A stretch of DNA of 64,000 bases. Origin: Pseudonocardia sp. HH130629-09. Its GTDB lineage: Bacteria > Actinomycetota > Actinomycetes > Mycobacteriales > Pseudonocardiaceae. Position 1 is the stretch's first letter, and every line of letters begins with the position of its first letter. Both the position numbers and the translations under genes were made by a program. This document shows positions 25,904 through 37,662 of this stretch, piece by piece. A model generated the notes under the pieces. It was not told the DNA's origin. It saw only the letters and a list, made by a program, of their open reading frames with translations, and searched no databases. The stretch lies in contig NZ_CP011868.1 in assembly GCF_001294645.1 (NCBI RefSeq), positions 806,001-870,000 on the forward strand, given 5' to 3'.

Positions 25904-27379
25904 TCACACCCGCGCAGCCGGTCCGACGGTGTCGGGATCCTCGGCGCGGCTCGCACGGTCGGCCCGGGCGGCGTCGGCCAGCTCCTTCAACCCGGGGACG
26001 TCGTCGCCGTCCCAGCTGTCGGGGTCCCACAGCCCGGCGGCGGCGAGCGCCCGACCGCAGTGCACGTAGGCGTCGTGCACGTCGACCAGCAGCGCGAGCG
26101 GCGGCGGCCGGTGCCCGGCCGGGCCCTGGCCCTCGGCGTCGGCCGGGCCCCACAGCGCCAGCACCGCGGGGTCGCGGGTCACCCGGGCGCGGCCGTGCAC
26201 CCGTAGCACGTGCGTGGCGCGCGGCACGCAGAAGGTGAGTCCGATGCCGTCGTGCGCGAGCAGGTTGCGCATGCTGTCGACGCGCCGGTTGCCCGGCCGC
26301 TCCGGGACCGCGAGGCGCCGGCCGCCGTCGAGCACCCGGACCGAGCCGGGGGCGTCGCCGCGCGGGGTCACCGTGACCGTGCCGTCCGGCGCGGTGGTGC
26401 CCAGGAACACCAGCGGGGAGGCGGCGACGAACCGGGCGGCGACCTCGTCGACCCGGTCGGTGGACTTGCCCGCGACCATCGGGTGCGGCGCGGCGACGAC
26501 CGCGCGCAGCTCGTCCTCGCTCCGCACCGCGTCCGGTTCGGGGGCCGGGGCGGCCGGCGTGGGAACCGGGTGGTGCCGTCCGGCGGGCACGATCATCGGG
26601 GTGCCCGCGACCGGGTCGGGCACCACCCGCGACTCCATCCCGAAGACCCGGCGCACCAGATCGGCGGTCATCGTCGTCGCGGGCGGGCCCTGCGCGACGA
26701 TCGCACCGTCGGCCATCGCGATCAGGTGGTCGGCGTAGCGGCAGGCCAGGTTCAGGTCGTGCAGGACGACGACGACCGTGCTGCCCCGCTCCCGGTTCCG
26801 GTCGACGAGCAGGTCCAGCACCTCCACCGCGTGCGGCAGGTCCAGGAAGGTGGTCGGCTCGTCGAGCAGCAAAGCCCCGGTGTCCTGGGCCAGCACCATC
26901 GCGATCCACACACGCTGGCGCTGACCGCCGGACAGCTCGTCGACCGGGCGGTCGGCCAGCTCCAGCACCCCGGTCGCGCGCATCGCCTCGGCGACGGCGG
27001 CGTCGTCGGTGTCGCCGCGGCCGCCGAACCAGCCCTGGTGCGGGGACCGGCCGCGTTCCACCAGGTCGGCGACGGTGATGCCGTCCGGGGCGGTCGGGGA
27101 CTGCGGGAGCAGCCCGAGCCTGCGGGCCAGCTCGCGGCCGGACAGCGACCGCACGTCGGTGCCGTCGAGGCGCACGGTCCCGGCGGCCGGGGCGACGATC
27201 CGGCCCAGCCCGCGCAGCAGGGTGGACTTGCCGCAGGCGTTCGGGCCGACGATCACGGTGATCCGGCGCGGCGGGACGTGCACGGTCAGGCCGTCGACGA
27301 CGACGCGCTCGTCGTAGCGCAGGACCAGGCCGTCGGCGTCCAGCGCGGGCCCGGCGGGCACGGTGGCGGGGGTGGTCAC
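25904..27379 (-). CDS. FepC-type siderophore ABC ATPase fused to FMN-binding split-barrel domain
   Basis: 491 residues from a GTG at 27379 with GGAGGA 5 nt upstream. Residues ~10-250 are a complete iron-siderophore ATPase: Walker A 'VGPNACGKSTLLRG', signature 'LSGGQRQRVWIAMVL', Walker B 'ALLLDEPTTFLD' and H-loop 'VVLHDLNLA'. After a proline-rich linker (about 258-290), residues ~310-470 resemble a pyridoxamine-phosphate-oxidase-like FMN split barrel ('ASPLVFLGTTAPDGTVTVTP' to 'DAYVHCGRALAAAGLW'), as in MSMEG_1061-type proteins. FepC-type ATPases are normally about 260 residues. A flavin domain could reduce ferric siderophore or handle heme; this is inference. Its start overlaps the permease stop as GTGA. 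Confidence 0.88.
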   Translation of the reverse strand: MTTPATVPAGPALDADGLVLRYDERVVVDGLTVHVPPRRITVIVGPNACGKSTLLRGLGRIVAPAAGTVRLDGTDVRSLSGRELARRLGLLPQSPTAPDGITVADLVERGRSPHQGWFGGRGDTDDAAVAEAMRATGVLELADRPVDELSGGQRQRVWIAMVLAQDTGALLLDEPTTFLDLPHAVEVLDLLVDRNRERGSTVVVVLHDLNLACRYADHLIAMADGAIVAQGPPATTMTADLVRRVFGMESRVVPDPVAGTPMIVPAGRHHPVPTPAAPAPEPDAVRSEDELRAVVAAPHPMVAGKSTDRVDEVAARFVAASPLVFLGTTAPDGTVTVTPRGDAPGSVRVLDGGRRLAVPERPGNRRVDSMRNLLAHDGIGLTFCVPRATHVLRVHGRARVTRDPAVLALWGPADAEGQGPAGHRPPPLALLVDVHDAYVHCGRALAAAGLWDPDSWDGDDVPGLKELADAARADRASRAEDPDTVGPAARV

Positions 27380-28428
27380 GGGGTTCCTCCGGTCCGGGAG
27401 CGGGCGAGCAGCCACAGCAGGTAGGGGGCGCCGATCGCACCGGTGACGACACCCGCGGGCAGGGCGACCTCGGCGATCAGCGTGCGGGCGACGACGTCGG
27501 CGAACAGCACCAGCGCGGCCCCGACACCGGCGGCGTGCGGCAGCGACGCCCGCCCGTGGCCGGCGAGCCGGGCGGCGAGCGGCCCGCTGACGAGCGCGAC
27601 GAACGACACCGGCCCGGCCGCGGCGACCGCGGCGGCGACGAGCAGGACGGCCACCGCCAGCAGCGCGCCCCGGGCCCGGCCGACGGGCAGCCCGAGCGCG
27701 GTCGCGGTGTCGTCACCGAGTTCCAGACGGGGCAGCGCGCGGGCCAGCAGCAGCGCCGCGGGCACGAGCACGGCGCAGGCCGTCGCGAGCGGGACCGCGG
27801 TCGACCAGCCGGTCTCGGTGACGCTGCCGGTCAGCCAGACCAGCGTCTGCTGCGCCGTGGTCAGCGACGCGGTGATCATCAGATAGGAGACGACGGCCAT
27901 CGCGGCCGACCCGATCCCGACCCCGACCAGCACGAAGCGGGTACCGCCGAGGCCGTCGCGGCGGGCCAGGACGGCGACGAGCAGCGCCGCCGCGACGGCG
28001 CCCAGCACGGCACCGGCCGAGGTCCCGGTGGCGGACAGGCCGAGCACGATCGAGGCGGTCACCGCACCGACGGCCGCGCCGGCACCCACACCGATCACGT
28101 CCGGGCTGGCCAGGGTGTTGCGCAGCACCCGCTGGAACAGCGCCCCGGCCAGGCCGAGGGCCGCGCCGACCAGGAGCGCGGTCAACGCCCGCGGCATCCG
28201 CAGCCGCAGCACCACCAGCTCGGTGCGCGGCGTGCCGAGCCCGGTCAGCGCGGCCAGCACGTCGCCGGGCCCGAGGCCTTGTGCACCCACCGAGAGGGAG
28301 GTGACGAACGCGGCGAGCACGGCGACGGCGACGGCGAGCCCGGCCGTCGTACGACGGCGCCGGGCCCGGGCCCGGATCCGGCGCAGCACCGCGGTGGGAT
28401 CCCCGCCGGTGACGGTCCCGGCGCTCAC
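27376..28428 (-). CDS. FecCD-family siderophore ABC transporter permease (second)
   Basis: 350 residues from a GTG at 28428. FecCD signatures include 'LRLRMPRALTALLVGAALGL', 'GALFQRVLRNTLASPDVIGV' and 'GDDTATALGLPVGRARG'; about ten helices. It pairs with the neighbouring permease to form the ferric-siderophore channel. Its start overlaps the first permease stop by 4 bp (GTGA), and its stop overlaps the ATPase start in the same way. The first half of the upstream open frame is non-coding. Confidence 0.92.
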   Translation of the reverse strand: MSAGTVTGGDPTAVLRRIRARARRRRTTAGLAVAVAVLAAFVTSLSVGAQGLGPGDVLAALTGLGTPRTELVVLRLRMPRALTALLVGAALGLAGALFQRVLRNTLASPDVIGVGAGAAVGAVTASIVLGLSATGTSAGAVLGAVAAALLVAVLARRDGLGGTRFVLVGVGIGSAAMAVVSYLMITASLTTAQQTLVWLTGSVTETGWSTAVPLATACAVLVPAALLLARALPRLELGDDTATALGLPVGRARGALLAVAVLLVAAAVAAAGPVSFVALVSGPLAARLAGHGRASLPHAAGVGAALVLFADVVARTLIAEVALPAGVVTGAIGAPYLLWLLARSRTGGTP

Positions 28429-29486
28429 CGCAGGAACCTCCGCCGCCGGACCAGCGCGACGAACAGCGGGGCGCCGACGACGGCCGTCACCACCCCGGCC
28501 TGGACCTCGCCCGGCGGGGCGACGACCCGGCCGAGCACGTCCGCGGCCAGCAGCAGGACGGGTCCGGCGAGCGCCGCCAGCGGCAGCACCACCCGGTGGT
28601 CGGTCCCGGCGAGGCGCCGCACCAGGTGCGGCACGGCGAGCCCGAGGAACGAGATCGGCCCCGCGGCGGCGGTCGCGGCCCCGGCCAGCACGACCAGAGC
28701 CACCCCGCACACCCCGCGGTCGGTCCCGACCGGGCGGCCGAAGGACCGGGCGACGTCGTCGCCGAGCGCAAGCGCGTTCAGCCGCGGACCGCAGGTCAGG
28801 GCCAGTGCGAGCCCGGCGACGACGAACGGGGCCGCCTGCGCGGCGATCCCGAGGTCCCGGCCGGCGACAGAGCCGACCTGCCAGAACCGGTAGTCGTCGA
28901 AGGCCTGGGGGTCGGTGAGCAGGAACAGGGTGGTGATCGACTGCAGGCCCGCGGCGAGCGCGGCGCCCGCCAGGGCGAGCGTCGCGGGGGAGACGCTGCC
29001 GCGGCGGCCGATGCCGGCCACTCCGGCGACGACGACGGCCGCCACCGCCGCCCCGGCGAAGCCGAACCAGACGTAGCCGCTGAGGGTGTCGACGCCGAGC
29101 AGCGCGATCCCGAGCACGACGGCGAGGGCGGCGCCGGTGTTGAGCCCGAGGATGCCGGGCTCGGCGATCGGGTTGCGCGTGATGCCCTGGGCGAGCACCC
29201 CGGCCACGCCGAGCGCTGCCCCGGCCAGGATCGCCAGCACCGTGCGCGGCAGCCGCACCTCGGTGACCACGAGCGCGTCCGGGGACGTCCGCTCGACGGC
29301 CCCGGTCAGCACGTCGAGCACGAACCCCGGAGCGAGCGGCCGGGCACCGACCAGCAGGCCGAGCGCGGCCACGGCCAGCAGGGCGACGGTCAGGCCGGCC
29401 ACGGCGGGCCACCGCCGCCGCCGCCGGACCGTCGCCGGCGCATCCGGAGGGGACGGGACGGTGGGCGTGGCCGTCGGGGCGGTCAC
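28425..29486 (-). CDS. FecCD-family siderophore ABC transporter permease (first)
   Basis: 353 residues from a GTG at 29486. A basic N-terminus precedes about ten helices with 'VRLPRTVLAILAGAALGVAG', 'LAQGITRNPIAEPGILGLNT' and 'ALGDDVARSFGRPVGT', all FecCD-type. Second gene of a four-gene operon in which every junction is a 4-bp GTGA overlap, suggesting fixed stoichiometry through translational coupling. Confidence 0.92.
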   Translation of the reverse strand: MTAPTATPTVPSPPDAPATVRRRRRWPAVAGLTVALLAVAALGLLVGARPLAPGFVLDVLTGAVERTSPDALVVTEVRLPRTVLAILAGAALGVAGVLAQGITRNPIAEPGILGLNTGAALAVVLGIALLGVDTLSGYVWFGFAGAAVAAVVVAGVAGIGRRGSVSPATLALAGAALAAGLQSITTLFLLTDPQAFDDYRFWQVGSVAGRDLGIAAQAAPFVVAGLALALTCGPRLNALALGDDVARSFGRPVGTDRGVCGVALVVLAGAATAAAGPISFLGLAVPHLVRRLAGTDHRVVLPLAALAGPVLLLAADVLGRVVAPPGEVQAGVVTAVVGAPLFVALVRRRRFLR

Positions 29487-30484
29487 CGCGCCTTCGCCGC
29501 CGCGTCCGCGAGCTGGCCCACGGTGCGGTCGAGGGCGTAGCGCCAGCCGTCGACCGAGGCGCTGGAGAAGGCCTGGGACACGTCGCGGTCCGACAGCAGC
29601 ACACCGCGCCCCGCGGCGACCGACGGCACGGCCTTCCACAGCGGGTCGTTCGCGATGGCCGAGGTGTCCTCCGAGATCGCCTGCATGACGGTGACGTCGG
29701 CGTCGAGGAGGTTCATCCGCTCCCGCGAGATCGGGACGGAGAAGCCGTCGGTGCGCTGCGACTCGATCTGCGGGGCGTTGACCATGCCCAGCTCCTTCAG
29801 GAACGCCAGGCGCCCGGAGTCGCCGGTGTAGGCGGCGTACTCGCCGAGGGTGTTGCGGGCCCCGGACACGACGGTGGCGCCCTGCAGCTGCGGGTGCTGC
29901 GCGCGGGCGTCGGCGAAGCGCTGCTCCAGGTCGGCCTGCGCGCGCGCCGCCTCCTGCGGCTTGCCGACCGCGGCCCCGACCATGCGGAGCTGGTCGCGCC
30001 AGGTCGTCTTGTAGTTCTCGCCGCCGGCCGGGATCCCGATCACCGGCACGCCCAGCTGGGTCAGCCGGTCGTGGCGCTCCCGGTCGCCGGAGGAGCGGGT
30101 GTCGAGGATCAGGTCCGGGTCCAGGGCCGCGACGGCCTCCAGGTCGACCTCGAGGGTGCCGAGGATCTGTGGCGGTGTGGTGTAGCGGGCCTGCACCCAC
30201 GGCCCGAGGCCGTCACCGCCGACGGCCAGCCAGTCCGCGGCCCCGACCGGCTCGACGCCCAGGGCCAGTGCGGTCTCGGCGTCGCTCCACCCGAGGGCGA
30301 CGACCCGGCGGGGCTGCTCGGGGACGGTGACGTCGCCGAACGCGGTCGGGACCGTCACCGGGAACGCACCGTCCCCGGACGGGGTGGCCCCCGACGGTGT
30401 GGTCCCGGGCTCCGGTGAGCCGCATCCGGCCAGCAGCATCAGCACGATGAGCAGACCGGCGAACAGGGGGAGCGTTCGTCGCAC
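29483..30484 (-). CDS. Iron-siderophore-binding lipoprotein
   Basis: 333 residues from a GTG at 30484, with GGAGAGG about 10 nt upstream. The signal peptide ends in lipobox 'LLAGC'. The mature part matches FecB/FepB-type binding proteins: 'PRRVVALGWSDAETALALGV', 'DLEAVAALDPDLIL' and 'GVPVIGIPAGGENYKTTW'. It captures ferric siderophore outside the membrane and delivers it to the two permeases. It heads the operon; a candidate iron-regulator box covers the promoter. Confidence 0.92.
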   Translation of the reverse strand: MRRTLPLFAGLLIVLMLLAGCGSPEPGTTPSGATPSGDGAFPVTVPTAFGDVTVPEQPRRVVALGWSDAETALALGVEPVGAADWLAVGGDGLGPWVQARYTTPPQILGTLEVDLEAVAALDPDLILDTRSSGDRERHDRLTQLGVPVIGIPAGGENYKTTWRDQLRMVGAAVGKPQEAARAQADLEQRFADARAQHPQLQGATVVSGARNTLGEYAAYTGDSGRLAFLKELGMVNAPQIESQRTDGFSVPISRERMNLLDADVTVMQAISEDTSAIANDPLWKAVPSVAAGRGVLLSDRDVSQAFSSASVDGWRYALDRTVGQLADAAAKAR

Positions 30485-30501
30485 GGAAGGGCCGCCTCTC
30501 C

Positions 30502-30525
30502 ATTTTATAGGTGACCCTCACTTCA
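30502..30525 (-). promoter_or_regulatory. Candidate promoter with IdeR/DmdR (DtxR-type) iron box
   Basis: An AT-rich island upstream of the siderophore operon contains TATAAAAT on the minus strand (30509-30502), a good -10 element. Overlapping it, 30507-30525 matches 13 of 19 positions of the DtxR/IdeR consensus TTAGGTTAGSCTAACCTAA by hand alignment. Binding there would block the promoter when iron is plentiful. No convincing -35 was found. Confidence 0.45.
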
Positions 30526-30640
30526 TCATCCCAGTACGGCGGACGGAAGAGCGGACCGCAGCCGTGTGCGCCACAGATGGCGCCGGGCATCCGCAGCGGG
30601 CTCCGATGGCCTCGACCGTGACGGCTCGGCTGCGGCGGGC

Positions 30641-33613
<2,973 letters not shown>

Positions 33614-33797
33614 CCGGAGCACCCCCTTCACTGGTCGGCACGGGCAGGACGGCCGTGCCGCGCGGAGGAGCGGCACGTGCCTGCGCACCCGGCGGCGACG
33701 ACGGCGCTCGGGTTCCGGTGAGAGTACTTGCCGTGATCACGATCTCGATGGGCGGCCACCCACCCGGGAGGGGCTTCCGGACAGGGGGACACACCCG

Positions 33798-34814
33798 TCA
33801 CTGGTAGGACACGAAGACCGGCGACTCCGGCCGGACGGCGTAGGTCTCCCGCGGGGTGAAGGTCGGCCGGTCCTCGTCGATGAAGTTCTTCCAGCCCCAC
33901 AACAGACCCTGCGGGCGGGGCGCGGCGTGCAGCGCGTTCCAGGTCTCGGTCTTCTCCTGGCGGGTGCCGTAGCCGTCGGCGTGCAGCACGGTCGCGAGCT
34001 CGCGGTGGGAGGTGACCACGGTCTGCCGGTCGGAGATCATGGAGACCCGGAACTGGTGGATCAGGAACACCTTCTGCGGCAGCCTCTTCTCCCGGACGAG
34101 CGCGGCCAGCCACTCCGAGGTCCGGTTGATCTCCGCTGCGGTCACGGACCCGATCTGCGCGCCGTGACGCTGGCCCGGCTTCAGCCGCCACTCGGGGTCG
34201 AGAGCGAGCCCGACGTGCGGCTGCGAGAGCAGCTCGGTGTAACGCTTCGCCTGGGTCGTGAAGTCGGTGGTGCCGGGCTGCAGGTCCAGCACCACGTAGA
34301 CGCCGGCCTTCCCGGCCTGTTCGACCCACGGCCGCAGCTCGTCGACGCTCATCTCCGCGGAGTAGTCGCCGTCCGGGCCGGGGACGCGGTCGGCGACCGT
34401 CGTGATGATCTCGAACGCCGGCACGACGGGCTCGCGCACGAGCGGCTGGAAGTCGGCGGCGAGGTCCTTCGCGCGGGCGATCGAGCGCGGCAGGTCCTGC
34501 TCGCCGAGGACCCCCATCGACGGGGTGCCAGGGTGGCCGTAGAGCGCGGCCAGCCGGCGGCCCGGGAAGACCTCGGTGCCACCGCCGGGCAGCTCCGGCA
34601 CCGCGGGCGCGGCGGAGGTCGGCGCCGGCTGCGCGGGGGCCGGCCGGGGCGGCGCGGCCGGGGCCGGGACCGGGGCAGTGGCGGAGGAACAGCCCGCGAC
34701 CACCGCGCAGGCCGTCAGCAGCGCCAGGACCAGCACCGGCGGACGTGCGCGCCACCCGGGGGGACGACGGTTCGTGACGGACAGGACGTGCGAGGACTCA
34801 CCCGAGATGGACAC
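33798..34814 (-). CDS. Secreted lipoprotein, function unknown (TIM-barrel-like)
   Basis: 338 residues. A basic N-terminus, hydrophobic core and lipobox 'VVAGC' indicate a lipoprotein, followed by an Ala/Pro-rich spacer. The mature domain begins 'RRLAALYGHPGTPSMGVLGE' and has 'AGVYVVLDLQPGTTDF', 'QPHVGLALDPEWRL' and 'WGWKNFIDED'. The alternation of strands ending in acidic residues is suggestive of a glycosidase-like barrel, but I cannot name a family. It lies between the LCP protein and a LytTR regulator on the same strand, so an envelope role is plausible. Confidence 0.75.
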   Translation of the reverse strand: MSISGESSHVLSVTNRRPPGWRARPPVLVLALLTACAVVAGCSSATAPVPAPAAPPRPAPAQPAPTSAAPAVPELPGGGTEVFPGRRLAALYGHPGTPSMGVLGEQDLPRSIARAKDLAADFQPLVREPVVPAFEIITTVADRVPGPDGDYSAEMSVDELRPWVEQAGKAGVYVVLDLQPGTTDFTTQAKRYTELLSQPHVGLALDPEWRLKPGQRHGAQIGSVTAAEINRTSEWLAALVREKRLPQKVFLIHQFRVSMISDRQTVVTSHRELATVLHADGYGTRQEKTETWNALHAAPRPQGLLWGWKNFIDEDRPTFTPRETYAVRPESPVFVSYQ

Positions 34815-34919
34815 CGGTCACCAGGCTAGGCGACAGGATCACGCACGGCAGTGCGGACGGTCACCGGGCGTGTCGGTGATGCGACGGGCCGTGGCCCGCC
34901 GCGGTCATCCGCCCCCGGG

Positions 34920-35981
34920 TCAGCGCGGGACGACGGGCCCGTCCGGGCCGTCCTCGGGGCCGCGCTGCGGCCGCGGCGGTCGGCCCCGCAGGATCCGCTT
35001 GAGGCCCGCGGTGTGCCGGCGGCTGACGGGCAGCTCGACCGCGCTCGGCCCGTTGCCGAGGCGGACGACGTACCCCGACCCGGACATGCGCAGCTCGGTG
35101 ATCAGCGGCAGCGAAACCAGGTAGGCGCGGTGGATCCGGACGAACCCGGCCTCGCCCCAGCGCTCCTCCAGTACCGAGACCGGGATGCGGACCAGGTGGC
35201 TGCCCTCGTTGGTGTGCAGCCGGGCGTAGTCGCCCTGGGCCTCGACGAACCGGATCGAGGAGCGGGGGACCAGCTTCGTGGTGCCGGCCAGCTCCACCGG
35301 CACGACCTCGTCGTCGGTGGTCGCGGCCGGGGCGCCCCGGCGGGCGACCGGTGGCGCGGTCGCGCCACCCGGTTCGGCGCCGTGGCGGGCGGGCGCCGCG
35401 GGCGGGCCGTTCTCGGCCCGCCGGACCGCGCGCAGTGCCAGGGTGCGGTCCAGCGAGCCGGACAGCCGCTCGGTGCGCAGGGGTTTGAGCAGGTAGTCGA
35501 CGGCACCGACCTCGTAGGCGTCGACGGCGCGGTCGTCGTGGGCGGTCACGAACACCACCGGCGGCGGGTCGGCCATCGCGTTCAGCACCCGGGCGAGCTC
35601 CAGGCCGTCGAGGCCGGGCATCCGGATGTCGAGGAACACGACGTCGACGGTCGGGGTGGTCGCGTCGGCCTGCGATCCGTGCAGGATGCGTAGCGCCTCC
35701 GTCGCGTTCGGCGCGGTCAGCACGGTCTCCACCCGCTGGTCCTCGCCGAGCAGGTGCGCCAGCTCGAGCAGGGCCGGTTCCTCGTCGTCGACGGCGAGGA
35801 CGGTGAGCCGGGTCCCCGCCGGGGCGGCGGGGGACGGCTGCGGCGGCTCCGGGGCGCGGAGCTGACCCGGGACCCCGATGGGCCGGTGGTTGCTCGCGGT
35901 GCCGTACCCGGGCTGCAGCACATGGCCGACCGGGCCGGGCGTCGCGCCCGAAGCGTGCCCACCCCGCGCGTGGCTGTACAC
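34920..35981 (-). CDS. LytTR-family response regulator
   Basis: 353 residues from a GTG at 35981 with a strong AAGGAGGAG just upstream. A ~55-residue Gly/Pro-rich start precedes a receiver domain ('LTVLAVDDEEPALLELAHLL'; acceptor Asp in 'VVFLDIRMPGLDGLELA'; Lys in 'DYLLKPLR'). After a linker comes a LytTR DNA-binding domain ('IRFVEAQGDYARLHTNEGSH', 'GFVRIHRAYLVSL'). LytTR regulators often control cell-wall genes or virulence-like traits and bind paired direct repeats. No histidine kinase lies beside it, so its partner must be elsewhere. Confidence 0.9.
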   Translation of the reverse strand: MYSHARGGHASGATPGPVGHVLQPGYGTASNHRPIGVPGQLRAPEPPQPSPAAPAGTRLTVLAVDDEEPALLELAHLLGEDQRVETVLTAPNATEALRILHGSQADATTPTVDVVFLDIRMPGLDGLELARVLNAMADPPPVVFVTAHDDRAVDAYEVGAVDYLLKPLRTERLSGSLDRTLALRAVRRAENGPPAAPARHGAEPGGATAPPVARRGAPAATTDDEVVPVELAGTTKLVPRSSIRFVEAQGDYARLHTNEGSHLVRIPVSVLEERWGEAGFVRIHRAYLVSLPLITELRMSGSGYVVRLGNGPSAVELPVSRRHTAGLKRILRGRPPRPQRGPEDGPDGPVVPR

Positions 35982-36392
35982 GGCTCCTCCTTGCCGCGGG
36001 CACACCGCCCGCTGACCGGTGACTGCGGGCACACCGTAGCGAGACCGCGGAGCGTCACCGACGGCCGGTCCCGCCTCGCGCCCCACACGATCCGGGGTGG
36101 GCCGTCGGAGGGGGCGCGACAGCGGAGCGTCACGAGTCGTGGCTGCCGGTCGTGTCAGCGGCGCCGTCCGGCTGGGGGAGCGGACCGGGACCGGCGTCGT
36201 GGCTGGTCGGGCGGAGGGTCGCACCCTCGCCGATCGGACGGGCTGTGTGTGGGTGTCATTGTGGCACTCGGTGCCGAAACGCTACCGTGCGTGAGAACCG
36301 CCACGTGGGACCGTTTCGTATCCGGTCGGCGTGTCGGACCGGCCGTGACCGACGACGGCCGGGCGCACACCTCCGACTGCGAAGGGGCAGCC
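35982..36392. other. Divergent intergenic region (LytTR regulator / mftD homologue)
   Basis: About 410 bp without a credible gene. It must hold the promoters of both divergent genes. A small palindrome, GGCAC-TCG-GTGCC at 36263-36275, lies about 120 bp before the mftD-like start and could be an operator. Nothing else was recognised. Confidence 0.4.
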
Positions 36393-37610
36393 ATGGCGAG
36401 CACGAAGGACTGGTTCGAGACGGTCGCGGAGGCACAGCGACGGGCGCGCAGGCGCCTGCCGAAGTCGGTCTACTACGCGCTGGTCGCCGGCGCGGAGCAG
36501 GGGATCACGCTGGCGGACAACGTCGCCGCATTCGACGAGCTCGGCTTCCGCCCGCACATCGCGGGGCTCCCGCCGCAGCGGGACCAGAAGACGACCGTGA
36601 TGGGCCAGGAGATCGACCTCCCGGTCGTGATCTCGCCGACCGGAGTCCAGGCCGTCGACCCGGAGGGCGAGGTCGCCGTCGCGCGGGCCGCGCACAGCTC
36701 CAACATCCAGAACCCGCTGAACCCCGAGCAGACCGTGTCGACGGCCATGGGGCTGTCGTCGTTCGCGTCCCGCTCGGTCGAGGACGTCTGCGCCGTCCAC
36801 GACAAGGTCTTCTTCCAGGTCTACTGGGCCGGGTCCAAGGAGGACATCCTCGAGCGCGCCCTGCGTGCGAAGCGGGCGGGCGCCAAGGGCCTCATCGTGA
36901 CCCTCGACTGGACCTTCGCCACCCGCCGTGACTGGGGCAGCCCGCCCATCCCGGAGAAGGTCGACGTCACGGCCGCGCTGCAGTTCGCGCCCGAGATGAT
37001 CACCAAGCCGCGTTACCTGCTGGACTGGGCGAAGTCCGGGAGGATCCCGGACCTGAAGGCCCCGAACATGGCGCCCCCCGGCGGCGGTGAGGCCCCCACC
37101 TTCTTCGGCGCCTACGGCGTCTGGTGGACCACCCCGTTGCCGACCTGGGACGACATCGCCTGGCTCCGCGAGAAGTGGGGCGGCCCGTTCATGGTCAAGG
37201 GCATCATGCACCCCGACGACGCGCGCCGCGCCGTCGACGCGGGCGCCACCGCGATCTCGGTGTCCAACCACGGCGGCAACAACCTCGACGGCACCCCGGC
37301 CGCGATCCGGGCGCTGCCCGCGATCGTCGACGCCGTCGGGGACCAGGTCGAGGTCGTGATGGACGGCGGCGTCCGCCGCGGCGGCGACGTCGTCAAGGCG
37401 CTCGCGCTCGGGGCCCGCGCGGTCCTGATCGGCCGCGCCTACCTGTGGGGCATGGCCGCGCAGGGCGAGCGCGGGGTCACCAACGTCCTGTCGATCCTCT
37501 ACAAGGGCATCGACGAGGCGCTGCTGGGCCTGGGGAAGAAGTCGATCCACGAGCTCTCCCGCGACGACCTGATCGTCCCGGAGAACTTCACCCGCGTCTC
37601 GAAGTCCTGA
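36393..37610 (+). CDS. mftD: MftD-like FMN-dependent alpha-hydroxy-acid dehydrogenase family protein
   Basis: 405 residues from the ATG at 36393 (GAAGGGG 5 nt upstream). Sequence blocks 'RRLPKSVYYALVAGAEQGIT', 'LPVVISPTGVQAVDPEGEVA', 'GGPFMVKGIMHPDDARRAVD', 'AISVSNHGGNNLDGTPA' and 'VVKALALGARAVLIGRAYLW' closely follow mycobacterial Rv0694. The catalytic His is in 'SNHGGNNLDG'. In the mycofactocin pathway MftD oxidatively deaminates the precursor lactam to pre-mycofactocin. No mftA, mftB or mftC is nearby, so this may be a paralogue acting on another hydroxy- or amino-acid-like substrate. A strong terminator follows. Confidence 0.82.
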   Translation: MASTKDWFETVAEAQRRARRRLPKSVYYALVAGAEQGITLADNVAAFDELGFRPHIAGLPPQRDQKTTVMGQEIDLPVVISPTGVQAVDPEGEVAVARAAHSSNIQNPLNPEQTVSTAMGLSSFASRSVEDVCAVHDKVFFQVYWAGSKEDILERALRAKRAGAKGLIVTLDWTFATRRDWGSPPIPEKVDVTAALQFAPEMITKPRYLLDWAKSGRIPDLKAPNMAPPGGGEAPTFFGAYGVWWTTPLPTWDDIAWLREKWGGPFMVKGIMHPDDARRAVDAGATAISVSNHGGNNLDGTPAAIRALPAIVDAVGDQVEVVMDGGVRRGGDVVKALALGARAVLIGRAYLWGMAAQGERGVTNVLSILYKGIDEALLGLGKKSIHELSRDDLIVPENFTRVSKS

Positions 37611-37617
37611 GCGGCCG

Positions 37618-37656
37618 GGTGGTGCGGGGCCCGGCGCGACCGGGCCCCGCACCACC
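37618..37656. terminator. Bidirectional stem-loop terminator
   Basis: A perfect 17-bp stem (37618-37634 with 37640-37656) with a 5-nt loop lies between the convergent ends of the mftD-like gene and an SDR gene. Confidence 0.8.
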
Positions 37657-37662
37657 GCCGGT

